From Rhododendron vialii (taxonomy: Eukaryota > Streptophyta > Magnoliopsida > Ericales > Ericaceae), in contig NC_080563.1 in the NCBI RefSeq assembly GCF_030253575.1, positions 30,253,501 to 30,317,500 of the forward strand: 64,000 bases of DNA, written 5' to 3'. Under the pieces are notes generated by a model. The model was not told the origin of the DNA. It ran no database searches and saw only the letters and a list, made by a program, of their open reading frames with translations. Both the position numbers and the translations under genes were made by a program. Below are positions 21,981-35,075 of the stretch, one piece after another (positions within the stretch are counted from its first letter, which is position 1; every line of letters starts with the position of its first letter).

Positions 21981-22599
21981 GTGTCCCTAGCATTTTTCAA
22001 AGCCAATTCCATTTATTTATCCTCAAATTGAAACTCAAAAAAACCAAATAATGATCCTGTCTATATCCACACACATTTGAGTGCCATTGGTCCAAGAAGT
22101 GTTACTCCAACAAAAATGTGTGGTGGATGGGGTTTCTAAAATGACGTCATTATCTTGTTTATTTCAGTGCATGGATAAAATGGGGAAGTGTGAGACAGGA
22201 CGGATAAAATTTTGGTAGGAAAAGATCATGAACATAGATAGAAGTGCACATATCCAATTTGCGTGACCTCACAAATTAGGCATGTGACTTCACCTACATG
22301 AAGGTTTCAAACACAATTATAGTACCGTACGTAAAAAAGAAATCCATAAAATTGTTCAGAAAAGAAAATGAATCAAGAAACAGTTAATTTCATGGACTGT
22401 TTTTCATGTACTCTAACATTAATTTCTATATTCCAAATGTGTGCACTATTTGAACACAGCCAAGCATTGGCGAGGAAGTTGCCACGTTAACAAACTAAAC
22501 ACCTTCACGTGTCAATTTCCAAACGACTAAACCGGCTCTCTCTCTCTCAAAAAAAAAAAAAAAAGGCAGGACTTCAGGAGGGAGGGAGGACAAGAAAGC

Positions 22600-25500
22600 A
22601 TGTCTACTTTTCGTTGGTCACTTTCATCGCCACGTCTATCCCTAAGAAAACTGCTCTACAACCACAACCCCCCGCCACAACCTCACCATCTCTGCCTCCA
22701 CGGTGGTGGTGTTGCCTGTTCTCCCATAATGTCTGCTAGTACAAATTCTGATCAAAATAATAATACCCATTTCATACCAGCTTCTGCTTCTACTTCTATG
22801 GCGGAGTCGTACCAAGTAGTCCCGGGAGGAGGGCCGTGCAGTAGTAGTACTACTTCTTCGGACGAAACAGACCAATTTGCTGAGCAAACTTTTCAAAGGT
22901 ACGCAGTTTCTCAGTCTTCGTCCGATATTGCAAGGAGAAATGGAAAGGGAATAGCCATTGTTTGGTTCAGGAACGATTTGAGGGTGTTGGACAATGAGGC
23001 TTTGTATAGGGCCTGGGTTTCGTCCGAGGCTGTTTTGCCTTTGTATTGTGTGGATCCTCGACTTTTCAATGCTGCCACCCATTATTTTGGCTTTCCGAAA
23101 ACTGGAGGTAATCTATCATTTCCAAGCTTCTATATTTCTTTAAAATAATTATGATTATTACAGTATCCTAGTTGATTTTCCTTCTTCTTTTCTTTTTTCC
23201 CCCTCAGATCGACTGTATAGTCTGTATTCACTCTTAAATAGCAAAAGTAGTCTATGTCAACCCTCGGGATTCAAGTGGTCTTGGTCTAGGAGTTTGCTCC
23301 CACTTAAGGTCTGATCAGGTTTAATTCTCCTTGCCAGCAAATCTTGGGGTCACCTCACTCCCGCTCGTAAGTGTGTGAAAGGCCTGTGAAAGGGCCTATA
23401 AGGATTAGTCTGAGGTGCCGCAAACTGACCTAAAATACGCTGCATTACCAAAGAGAAAATGAAGATAGTTTATGCCCAATGTCTCTTAGGACGTATGTTT
23501 TCTTTTACATTTTAGGGATGAATGTGTTTCCGGAATTTATGATAGCTGAAAGCCTCATTTTTTAAGTGCCTTTATTTATTTCAGTAGAATACTCCGTGTT
23601 AACGTACCGGGGAATAGGTAGTTGCTACTTGGGCCATCAACATTGTGTTTCTGTTTTCATAATGCATGTGAGATAAGATAATGGGCAAAGTCCACTTTGA
23701 CGCCCAGTGGTTATCGCCCTGTGCAGATACCCCCTCATGGTTTAAAACTGACCACATAACTTACCTGTGGTTATGAAAATGTGCGGATAGACCTCCTGCC
23801 GTTATGTTTTCTATCTATATTAACGGACACTACATTTAAAAACCGATACACCCTCATCATGTCCCTTGATTATTCTTTTTTTTTTTTAAATCTAACCACA
23901 CCATCCCCTATACCAAAAATTGAATCCAAACCGTTGATATTGTTAATTTTGATGAGTACTACATCTATGCCAAAATTCAAGTCAATCAAAAAATGAAAAA
24001 CTCATGGTCAAATCGATTTTATTATGAAATTAAAATTTTAAATTTGAATTTACTAAAAATTAGATCACTGGGTTATTGATGCCTGATCGATATGATTTTT
24101 TATAGAGATACTCTATTCTTTATTTAAGACATTATGAACGACTCAGATTACATTCTAGAGACGTGTGAGATACACCTCCGTTAATATGGATGAAAAACAC
24201 GACGGTAGGGGGTCTATCCGCACGTTTTCAAAACCACAGGTAGAATATGCGGCCAGTTTTGAACCATGAGGGGGTAATCCGTACATGGCGATAACCACAA
24301 GGGGTGAAAGTGGACTTTGCCCTAAGATAATTCATTCAAATTTCTTGACCATTATCAATCCCATCCTCTTGTCAAGTATCTCACTTTTAAGCTCTGTGTA
24401 CGATTGCTGATCAGATAATCACTCTTCCGTTTCCCCTTATTTACTATTTGGTTCACTGGTAGTCTCAAATGAATCTACAATTTAATGGCCATTTCCTGAG
24501 AAAGCTCATTTGAAGTCTATTGTGCTCAGAAAACGACCAACGTATATTACCAATGGAATTACCCTTCCCCAACTTAGTTCGATGGCCATTTTGTTACGAG
24601 GCCAAGAAATCATCATTCTGTCCCTTACTGAACTCCTTCCAACAAAACTACACACTAACTTAACCATGGGCTAGGAAGTGGATATTCAATGGAAATGTAT
24701 GTGAGGATCAAGCTTCTCTCAGGGATTAGAGCATAGGATCAAGCTTCTCTTAGGGATAAGCGCATTTGATTCAGACATTTTATAACTAGTATATGAGTAT
24801 GTTTAATCTTAGTGTTGATTGTGTATTAAAACTGGGGCTTTTCATATTTGAAAACAAATCTTTTTGAATTTTGGTGTCATGATAAGAAATGATGAATAAT
24901 TGCGCCTATTTTCTACTACAAAAGGGCTTTAATGTCCATATGATATTTTCTTCTGCATCATTCTGTTTCAATGCATGAAAATTCCAAAACTGTGTTTTCT
25001 GAACAATTCTATGAGAATTACTCCTAATCCAAAGAAAAAGCTTATCAGAATGATGCCAAAATTTGTAGTGGTTCTTACATCTTAGAATAAAACTAGAAAT
25101 GGAATGTGACTTTTTAAGGATATGACATTTCATTAAGTGTTTCTTTTGGCAGCTTTGAGAGCTCAATTTCTCATCGAATGCTTGGCTGACTTGAAAAAGA
25201 AATTGATGAAGATGGGCCTAAACTTGCTCATTCAGCATGGAAAGCCAGAGGAAATTATCCCTACACTCGTGAAAGCATTTGGAGCCCACACAGTTATGAT
25301 TTTTGCACCTACCTGGAAATACTTTGTTGTGATTTTTGACTTCTTACCATCTGTTCCTAATAAAATGGAGAATGCATACATCTTATAATCTGTAGGTGTA
25401 TGCCCATAAAGAAACCTGCAGTGAGGAGGTCAATGTAGAGAGATTGGTTAGCAGTTGTTTGCGAAAGGTGGAGACTTCCACAAACATTGCTAAACTCCAA

Positions 25501-28500
25501 TTGGTTTGGGGAAGTACTATGTACCATATAGATGACCTGCCGTTTAATACCAGTTGTTTACCAGATGTTTATACTCAGTTCCGTAAGGTACGATTCTCTT
25601 GGTCATAATGTTATGTCCAGTATGATCCTCTTACTCTGAGATCGGTATGCAGAAAGAAATTTCTCATATTTTAGTTTGTAATGAACTTACAGTCAGTTGA
25701 ATCCAAGTCTAAGGTGCGAGGTTGTATTAAGATCCCATCATCACTCAGTCCTCCACCCAGCATTGGGGATTGGGGACATGTTCCTTCACTTGATCAGCTT
25801 GGACATCTTGGGGAAAAGGCAAGTTCTTATGTATTGTGATTTAAAACATCAAGAAGTATGCATGGAGTTGTTATGTAACCAATATAAAAGTAACATAATT
25901 TCTTCAACGTCTGCTCCCTCCTGTTGATATAGGTCAACAAAGGGATGAGATTTGTGGGTGGGGAAAGCGCCGCACTGAGTAGAGTGAACGAGTATTTCTG
26001 GAAGAAGGCAAGTCAACTTTTCTTTTAAGGTTTCAACGAGGCAATGTCTTTCAATTTAGACATTTGCGATAGTTTAGTGCTAACCACATTTATTACTCGA
26101 GTGCAAACTCTTTGGTCTGTAGATGGAATCCAAAAAATTATTTTGCCGTCTTATATACAACTATGAGTAATTTAGTAGTACTAGTTTTTTGTACGCGTTG
26201 AGTTTTCTTATTAAAACTTGTGTAGGATTTGCTGAGGATCTATAAGGAAACACGGAATGGGATGTTAGGGCCTGATTACTCAACAAAATTTTCCCCATGG
26301 CTTGCTTCAGGAAGTCTTTCTCCCCGTTTCATATATGAAGAGGTACCTTCAAAAGCACTATTTCGATCATTGCAATACCTACACACATTTTGATATTACG
26401 TGGACTCCTATATATAAATGGAAAATCTACCTGCATTGGAGAGTAACAAATATTGGATGTCGCATCCAAAAGTTCTTTTGACATGCTCCATACATGCTTC
26501 CTTACCGTGTTCGAATAGGGAGAGTTGACTATAGAACCCAAAATTATCAGAATATAACAAATGTTACGTAAAGACACTGCTGTAACTAATGCAATGGAAG
26601 AAAAATTCAAAGGACGCAAAGATTTGTCCGTCTCTTTCCTTGGATTCTGGAGGCGAGGTCAATCAGATGCTTGGACACATTTGCATACACAAGTCTAGTG
26701 TGTATCATATCACAGTGCAAATGGAGATGCTAATGTTGTGTATGACTTCCATTCGATCTATTTAGGTAAAGAGATACGAAAAGGAGAGACTATCAAATGA
26801 TTCCACATACTGGTAAGTCCTATCTGTATTTATGTGCTTGTTTGTATAGTCACCTCTGTTGCATGATTGTAATAAGTTACTCCTATTTTACCAGTGAGTG
26901 GTGAAATTTTCCTTGTGCAAAACTCTATCATCTCATCTCTACTAAATCATTATAAAATAAACGGGAAGAGAAACTTCGGTTTTCTCCTTTTCAGGAATTC
27001 AGATGTTTCCCCATTTTTTATAGCTACGAGAATATTGGAATGCCGATTCATATGCTTCGTTATTTTGGAGAGGACAGTTCCTGAATTGGCTGTTACTATG
27101 GCAAATTTGAAGTGCATTTTATGTCGCTGTTGATGCAAAACTTGTGGTTTCAGGGTTTTATTCGAATTGATATGGAGGGATTACTTCAGGTTCCTATCAA
27201 TCAAATACGGAAATTCTATTTTCCATTTAGGTAAACAATTACCTTTTAATTATTGGTTCATTGTTTATCATATGTAGCAGTGTAACTTGTGGAATTTGGG
27301 TCTCTTTCTAATCGACTGTTGTATTCTTTGATTACACAATCTGAAAGCTGTTGAAAGATTGCTTTCAGATCGCCGTTTTTTACTTACAATTATTGTGTTG
27401 GTTTGTAATTTCAGGTGGTCCAAGAAAACTGCAGTTGAGTTGGAGTCAAGACCAGCTTTTGTTTGATTCTTGGAGAGATGGCCGTACCGGGTATTTACTA
27501 CTGTGATGATTTGTTTGCATACCAAGTACCAACTATGTGGAAAATATACTGTTCAGTTTTATCTCGTAGAATTTCAGATGATTCAGTTTAATTTGTTTGA
27601 GAGGGTATATATTATCAGTCTTTTGTGTTTTGAAGCGGTCACTTTTGTTGTATTATTTTTGCTGGTGAGGGCTGCAGTAGGCATGTACAGGTCAGTTACT
27701 ATTGAAGTTTAGGAATAGGGGCGACGATGACATTAATGGCAAAAATGAAAGTTATCGTAATCTTATGTGATTCTCTGCTTGCATTGCTATACCAACTTTT
27801 TCCCATCCTTTCTTGTTTTGTTTATCATGCTACGGAAAACAAGTGAAACATATACTTCATCCACATGCTTTCCTATCATGTCCACTGAAGTTTTGTGCCT
27901 CTGCCATGTACGTACAGGTACCCTCTCATAGATGCTAACATGAAAGAACTGTCAACCACCGGCTTCATGTCAAACCGAGGGAGACAGGTATTGGAAAACA
28001 GTTACTATATATGACAGAACATACTCACACACTTGGATTTGCTGCATTGTAATAAAAAAAATGACATGTTCGACCTCAGTCGTTTCAGTTTATCAACTGT
28101 CCGAGAATCTGATTATGATTCCCTAGAAACCAAGAAAAATAAATAACACTCTTCATGTTTGGAAATAATCAATCGCATTTTGTATTCTCAGATTGTATGT
28201 TCGTTTCTTGTTCGAGATATGGGAATCGACTGGCGCATGGGAGCTGAATGGTTCGAGACATGCCTTTTGGATTATGACCCTTGTTCAAATTATGGTAACT
28301 GGACATATGGAGCAGGTGATTGACTTTCCAATAGCTTACGGTTCTCTGTTTCATTAGTGATACAAGCCAGCGACGTTTGTTATGTGAGTGAGCCCCACTC
28401 GAGCCATCAAGTTCTGCCGTTGGATATCTCTGTTGGGGAAGCCTCTACTCACTTTTTCTACAGGTGTCCTCCACTCACCCGCCCTTTCTTAAGAAGAGCC

Positions 28501-30628
28501 GCCCTAACCCCGTTAGCTGAATCCTTTTTAGAGAAACTATTTAGTGTGAAATCCTCGAAGAAGAGGAATGATGGTACTCCCTAAATGTCCTTGTGGTTAC
28601 AAATGCCTTTCGTTGTAGGAATCGCCTACTGGGGTGCAGATTATGCTCCGGAACGGCATAGGAGGAATCGCCTTGGATGGAACCACGATAAAAAAGAAAG
28701 GATACAAAAGGAAATCTAAGCAAATGGAAATTTGTAGCCAGCATCAGATATACCAGTCTTTGAACTTGTGAGAATAGAAGAGTACATCAACTTCTAGAAG
28801 TTAATGCCGGTTTACTCTGGCACCACCAAAACCGTACTTTCCATAAGATTTATTGTAGTTATGAGATAAATCTTATCCAAAATATGACAACATGCACCAT
28901 TGGGTGTACATATTCTAACATACAGATTACAACTGTTCATGAGCCAATCCCCATCCTTGCTGGCACGAAGTAGGTACAAACACAAAGTAGGTTAGGATCA
29001 AAGAGAAAGAATACAAGACATAGGATATATTAGGAAAACACTGACTTTCCTTAGCTTGCTTTTTACAACAGGGAGAACCCTCCTTTTATAGGCGTAAGGA
29101 GGGACTACAGACACTGGTGCTTACATCATAGATTACCTACACAAATAGTATCCATGCATAATTGGATCTTTCGTACACCTGCCATGGACTTTCTTTACAC
29201 CTACAAAGTGATACATATAATTGAACATTACTGTTCAATCATAATTGATTAGTCAATCCTACTTTACTTTCACCACACTATTCACAAGACTTTCACCCCT
29301 TCTGAAAAGACCATTACACTTATACCGATTAATACTTTTTACAATATTACACAACTGAGCTTCGTGCATCTAAGGCAGCTGCGGTGATCGTTATTCTTCC
29401 TTGGGACAAAGATAACTGAACTATGCTAATTTTGAAGGTTGTTAGGAATGGTTTGGAGCGTTGAAAAGCCCTTCCATCTCCTTCGTTTTATGCACCGATG
29501 TTCAAGGAAATCTAATGCTCATTTGTGTGCTGACTAACGTATTTTATGAAACCTAGAGATGACAAAAAGTTTGAACCCACATTCGAATTCTGTAATGTAA
29601 TATTCAATATATCTATTGAACTGTATGCCGATCTTCGTCAAGTTTTAATTTGTGCATTTTAGCCTTCGTTTTCTTCATACTTGATAGTATTAGATATTTG
29701 AGACAAGTAATTCATCCACTTTTTTTTTTCCCTTTCGAATCAGGTGTTGGGAATGACCCACGAGAAGATCGGTACTTCAGCATCCCTAAGCAAGTAAGTG
29801 AACGTGCATTTTGTTTTTACTTCGTAATTTAGTTCAAATGTACAATGTTAAAGTTACTTGGTGGGCGCTAATATTAACTACTCCCTCCATCTCAAAAAGC
29901 CGGTTCCACTTTGGGATTCGTACTTTTTATCTAGGCATAATTATTTCATTGTGCAAATTTTTACTTTCCACATTGCCCTTGGCTTTATTTTATTACTTGG
30001 CTGTGAATTTGTTTGGGTGCTAAAAAGGAGATAGAATAGGAAATGTACCAAATTTTGGACATTGAATTCCGTAAAGAAACATGAATTATGGGACAACCAA
30101 AAATGGAATAAATGACTAACTTTGTGGGACGGAGGGGAGTAATTTACAAGTTTGAACCTTGCAACCCTGAACTGATATTTTTCGTATTTGACGGCAAATG
30201 GAGATGTCGATCGATACCTGACAAAAAAAAAAAAGCGAGGGCTTGACAAGTGAGATTGAAAGCGTAAAGTGCAAGGTGACACTCATTGTAACATGTAGGG
30301 GTGCAGAGTGAGAAAACGAAGCGTTGGAAGTATGGATCGATTTTGTTTCATGAACATGATTATTTTCCTATTACCTACCCTAAAGACAATTACTTTTTGC
30401 ATTTTCCAGGCCCAAACATATGATTCTGAAGGGATCTATGTAGCATACTGGTTGCCGGAGTTAAAAGCGCTTCCGAAAGAGAAGAGGAACTTCCCTGGAC
30501 GTTCATACATTAAACCAGTTGTACCTCTCAAGTACGGAAACAATAACAAGAACATTCACAAGGACCCTGCCTTAGCAGAAAGGCGCTCTCGTTCTCAAGG
30601 AAACAAGATGAAGGGCTTCCGGAGGTAG
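22600..30628 (+). CDS. CRYD: Cryptochrome DASH (CRY3-type)
   Basis: Thirteen exons: 22600-23107, 25153-25292, 25396-25587, 25693-25818, 25933-26007, 26226-26342, 26766-26812, 27154-27230, 27415-27490, 27918-27987, 28192-28315, 29744-29793 and 30410-30628. The frame closes to 606 residues. Residues 1 to about 110 are a Ser/Pro-rich presequence, expected to direct the protein to chloroplast and mitochondrion as in plant CRY3. The photolyase domain starts near 117 ([19 protein letters not shown]), and the FAD-binding part includes [27 protein letters not shown] and WETC-type [19 protein letters not shown]. The tail is basic ([15 protein letters not shown]). The family repairs cyclobutane dimers in single-stranded or looped DNA using FAD and an antenna folate, and may sense blue light. 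Introns 4 and 5 use GC donors. The usual FGC[LI]SPR motif reads SGSLSPR here. The ATG at 22600 is the first in the exon. Confidence 0.95.
23683..24322. mobile_element. Long-TIR Mutator-type MITE in CRYD intron 1
   Basis: A perfect 9-bp duplication TAAGATAAT flanks it (23674-23682 and 24323-24331). Inverted repeats of about 150 bp start GGGCAAAGTCCACTTTGAC and GGGCAAAGTCCACTTTCAC. No transposase is encoded in its 640 bp. Confidence 0.88.
24704..24757. repeat. Short tandem duplication in CRYD intron 1
   Basis: AGGATCAAGCTTCTCT(C/T)AGGGAT occurs twice, about 31 bp apart. Confidence 0.7.
29881..30139. mobile_element. Stowaway-like MITE in CRYD intron 12
   Basis: The termini CTCCCTCCATCTC and (reverse complement) CTCCCCTCCGTCCCAC are the CTCCCTCCGTCCC type of Stowaway/mariner MITEs. 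TA flanks both sides. The element is 259 bp and AT-rich. Confidence 0.8.
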
Positions 30629-31238
30629 GAGACGACATTTCCTCATCAGTCTCCTATACACTTACTTCAACCACATTCCAAATTATACAACAGCTTTCCT
30701 AAATTGAAAGCTAAATTCTACTATACATTCTCACGAAAAGAAGAGAAGAATTTCCTAGTCGTAGCGGGGGTTTAGTTTTGAGAGGAGGTTTGTGGTTTGT
30801 TAGATTGATTGTACTACTATTAAATGGGCAAAGATATGGAGGGCTAGTGTACTTGTAAAATGATTTTCTTCCAGTTGTTACAATCTTGCAGAATTCATTC
30901 TCAAAACAGGCATAAAAAGCCTCAATTTGATTTGGGATTCCTAACTTTTGATGATCATTCTATCTTCTGATGGGTGCTGCTGCTATTTACCCAAAAAAGG
31001 ATGGGTGCTACTCCCCAGTTGGTGGGAATTAACAAGAAAAAAAAAACCTATGATCTCCCATACATGTTACTACTCTCTATCAGGTTATTTTTTAGACATT
31101 CGTGCTGGTAAACTTCTGATACATGAAATCAAAGAACATTACGGATACTTGTGATTTCCTTGAAAAGGAAAATCTTGTGCCACAATTGGTCTTTTCGAGT
31201 CCCTGCTCCATATATTGCACAATTCCCTCTGTTCGTTC

Positions 31239-31800
31239 TTAAACGCTCTTGGCCTTGACTTCGCATTTCAACGGCTTCCCTGTCATTGTCCCCACGCCTG
31301 TTTTTGTGACAATCTCAACCTTGACATTGGGGCACCGAACACTTAAGAACCGCTCAGTTTCCATATCCTCAGGTCCAATCCAGTTGTTCGGCCACAGCCT
31401 CCCATTTGCTTTCACGTCGAATGAGAACTCAAAGGAAGAGTATGAAACAAAATACGAAGTCATTCTTTTCAAATCCCGTATCTCAACTGGGGAAATTTTA
31501 GAAGGGAACATTACTTTCATTTTCCTTCTGGGAAAAGGGTTCCATTATTGTCATGGAAAGAGGTTTTTCCTTGCAGAAAATGGAGACCACAATATCACCA
31601 TACATTGGAACTGAGCCATCAGGAGGCTCCGCGACGTTGAATGTGATTTCTCGTCTTGTGGTTATTTGAGAGAGAGAGAATCGACATAGATTTCTGGGCC
31701 GTAGGGATCGAATGCTGATACCCACATGTCGTTTAGGTTGCTCATAACGATATATGGAGACAGGAACTCCTTACCAACGACAAGAGACATACAATGTCAG
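31239..31800 (-). pseudogene. NDR1/HIN1-like (LEA_2) pseudogene
   Basis: The minus strand encodes, in successive frames, SPYIVMSNLNDMWVSAFDP, then TTRREITFNVAEPPDG..MYGDIVVSIF, then FSFDVKANGRLW..LSVRCPNVKVEI..PLKCEVKAKS. This order (a strand of extracellular LEA_2 domain, NVxxPN-like region, final VxCPxV segment with stop) is typical of NHL proteins. Two frame changes are needed, one at a CT-repeat near 31670 and one near 31520, so it is probably broken. The upstream minus-strand sequence is proline-rich, as NHL N-termini can be, but no clean membrane segment is seen. NHL proteins are plasma-membrane proteins linked to defence and stress; no such role can be claimed here. Confidence 0.65.
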
Positions 31801-32979
31801 ACAAATAGTATTGTTCTTGCTTAGGGATGGGTTGAGGTGGAGGCGATGGTGGTGGCAATGGTGGTTGGGTTTGAAAGAAAGTGGGTGGTTCAAGGTGTGG
31901 GGGCGTCTACGGTAACAATGGTGAAGGAGTCGAAGGTGGGGAACTGGCAGATTTGTTGGTGGTGGAATCGACGCCGGTGTACCCTAGAGGAGAGTGGAGT
32001 GGGAGGGCTCTTTTTCAAGTGTCATTTTTTGGTTTTGGCTGGAGGGATGAAATTCAAAAGGCAAATGAGGGTATATGTAGATGTACAAATTTAGTAACAA
32101 CTACATATGTAGCTTTGGAAATGCAAGGTATGGCAACGTTGAAGTAACGCCAACTTACGGATGCTAAGTTGAAGAAAGGGTATGAAAAGGAAAAAAAAAA
32201 AAAATTGTTAGCTAATTTGTCATACAATCTAGGAGTAGTAATTTTATTTTGACAATTTAGTTGGCGTCGCGAATAGTTGATTGAACATACAAATTATTAT
32301 TGTGATTGCTATTGTTTACTAAAGTCTAAATTTTTTTTTCCTAATTTTTTCGTTTATTTATAATTGATCTTTTCAGATTAATTTGGTTGTACTTTTCCAG
32401 CTGGAATATTCAGACTAGGGTACATTGAAAATGGATTATACTATGAAGTTTGAACATTACTGAAGAAAAACCAATAATATTTTTTTGGTTGTCAGCTAGC
32501 TTTTTAGAGTTTTTTGAGGTAAAGATTGGTCAACAAATAAGAACAAGCTTTACTTGAACGACAGGGAATACCCCTTGAGTATGCTCTGTGTACTTGGAGC
32601 CGAAAACAAAATCAATCGGCTAATACAGACCAAAATCTAGCTCTTTAAGATCCTATCAGAAATATTCAGGCATTAAAAAGGTCTCTATTACCATTCTTCT
32701 TCCCTATATCAGGACAAACTATGTCCCAACCATTTAGGGTTGTCTCTGACATTTTGGGGGCCTTAAGCGAATTTTAAAGTTGGGGGCCCTTACATACTTT
32801 ACAAGTACACAAAATAAAAAGTAAATCAATTTTAAAAGAAAACATATAATATAGTAATAGCTTGGTAGATTAAATTACCTAAGGTAGTGATCGTAACAAG
32901 AACGAAAAACTATCTGTTAAATATCATTCTTCTTGCACTTTTAGTTGCAAAAGTAGTAATTGTTGAATCAGGTGCTATT
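31801..32979. other. Intergenic, no gene recognised
   Basis: AT-rich beyond 32100. The 31837-32094 stretch is mostly the reverse of the proline-rich start of the adjacent pseudogene. A GGGGGCC-rich block begins near 32755 and resembles one at 35365-35420, perhaps the two ends of an older element. Confidence 0.4.
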
Positions 32980-33440
32980 CAACTCACCTAAAAGCAATTG
33001 CTGTTTGGAGAAGACGCAACTTAATCTTTAAAGGGCAAAGCAAAGCCCTGCACTTAGCTACAGACGGACATGAGGAGCTTCGTAATACTGCCCATATAGC
33101 ACCAATGGGTGAAGGCGGTTAGTCCTCCCAATATGCTTGTCCCGTGCCAGCAGGGGGCGTCTCGAGTACATGGTGGATGCTGGCCCCCATAAAGCCAACA
33201 ATCTCCCCCCTTAGCTAGCACCAGCTTGGGACTCGAACTAGACCTCGCTCTGATATGCTAATCAACTCACCTAAAAGCAATTGTTGTTAGGGGAAGGCGC
33301 AACTTAACTTTTAAAGGACAGCGCAGAGCTCTGCACTGAGCTGCAGACGAACATGAGGGGCTTCGCAATGTTGCCCATACAGCACCGATGGGTAAAGACA
33401 GTTAGTCCTCCCAATACGCTTGCTTCACGCCAGCAGAGGG
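32980..33440 (-). repeat. SINE-like tandem repeat (283-bp unit)
   Basis: Two direct copies start CAACTCACCTAAAAGCAATTG at 32980 and 33263. The first copy contains GGACTCGAAC at about 33229, the reverse complement of a pol III B-box (GTTCGAGTCC), so the unit may be a minus-strand tRNA-derived SINE. The second copy is interrupted by the solo LTR and resumes at about 35281-35330 (GCTGGCCCCCATAAAGCCAA in both). Confidence 0.7.
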
Positions 33441-34586
33441 TGTCACGCCCTCGATTTTCAAGATAATTAAATAATATTTTTCAAAAATAAGACATCGCAT
33501 TAAATAAGTAATACTCAAAAAAGAGTTCCCAAATGGTCATATGCAAATCAAGTCCCAAGTTTAAGCAAATATACAACATTGGCACACCAGCCTCAAAATG
33601 AGATTAAGTACAAGTACGGACGAGCTAATAGTTACAAACGATTTAATCAAAAGAATTTCTAGATTAATTAGTTACAAAGCCATCTTTAACTAAAAGTAAG
33701 TCTATTACAAGATAAGTGAGCAACTAAATCAAATTAGCTTCCAAAAATCTTCGTGCCCAAGCACACCATAGCATGCAATCTATTGCCTGGCATTAAGACC
33801 TGAAAAGAAAGATTTGGTTGAGCTACACTAGCCCAGTAGGAAAATCTTTACCAATCTTATATGCAAATATGATGATAAGGGCAAGAGAAGGAAAACAAGA
33901 AGATATAGCTCAACGACGAAATACAATTGACTCAAGGATGTGCCAAACATTCAAGACAATCATTCTAAGATATATTATAATCACATTATGCCATAAGATT
34001 CACAATACTCAAGCAAGTAATAATTTTGACACGACTCACTATCCCATGTCTCCACCATCGGCATTTCCACCCCTTGCGTTGCCGTATTATGCCACGAGAG
34101 TCACCGTATTACCACTCCTAGCGTTACGGTGTACACCAACATCTAAGGTCACTGTATTACTACCCCTTGCACTACGAGACCATCTAAGTCTTCATATTAC
34201 CACCCCTTGCGTTACGAGACTTCCTAAATTGACCACTGACCCAAACAACTATTTCCTCACTCAACATACAAGTTAAAGCTTTCCAAAATCCACATTCATT
34301 CATAAAGTATGACATGACATGCCAACAATATCACAAATATATCACAAACGTTCACAAGTAATCATTCAATCATAAGTTGCATCATATTGAGATTTTAACC
34401 AAACAAACTATTGTTCGTTCCTTACAAATGGAAGGCCAACAGATCAAGGACAACATCGATTATTCGTAGGAAGTTGATTGGACATGCAAAGAATAGGTTG
34501 GAAGGGACCAAAAGTGTTTAGAAGCGATCGGGGGTTGAAACGGTCGAAAGAGAAACAAACAGCAAAACGGCTATCTTGAGGGGAGG

Positions 34587-34683
34587 GGGATCGATCCCTC
34601 CTCCATTGGGGATCGATCCCTGCGGTCACTGGATGATGGAAAAACAAAGGGGGATCGATCCCCCAAGTCTAGGGATCGATCCC
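34587..34683. repeat. Four copies of a perfect 12-bp palindrome
   Basis: GGGATCGATCCC occurs at 34587-34598, 34609-34620, 34651-34662 and 34672-34683, at spacings of 22, 42 and 21 bp. It lies within the solo LTR. Confidence 0.95.
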
Positions 34684-34986
34684 TGGGCTATTTCGAGCAA
34701 TTTCTGTAATTTTCTAACAGTTTTCAAACGAACAAAGGGAGACGATCAAAGCTCGATTCTTGCATCAAATTAACATATAAACACATAAAAGAGGTAAATA
34801 AGTCCCTACCTCGCGATGATAACCAAGATCTACAAGATTTGAGCAAGCCCTAACCTCTTCGAACCTCAAAACTTCGATTCAAGCTTGACCAAAGGATTTC
34901 CGAGCTCAAGAACATGAATGAAAGGCCGGAGGGAGGTTGATTCTTGCAGTTCTTGAGTGATTGAGCGGAGTTTTGAGTGAGGAAGC

Positions 34987-34988
<2 letters not shown>

Positions 34989-35072
<84 letters not shown>
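34989..35072. repeat. (GA)42 microsatellite
   Basis: 84 bp of GA dinucleotides within the solo LTR. Confidence 0.95.

Positions 35073-35075
<3 letters not shown>

Noticed and set aside
28790..29400. Promoter-like stretch on the minus strand in CRYD intron 11 (TATAAAAGGAGGG near 29092 with TGATGTAAGCACC upstream), possibly a solo LTR or a pararetrovirus-like promoter.
   Set aside because: No consistent TG...CA ends, target duplication or coding sequence was found; TATA-like boxes are frequent in AT-rich DNA.
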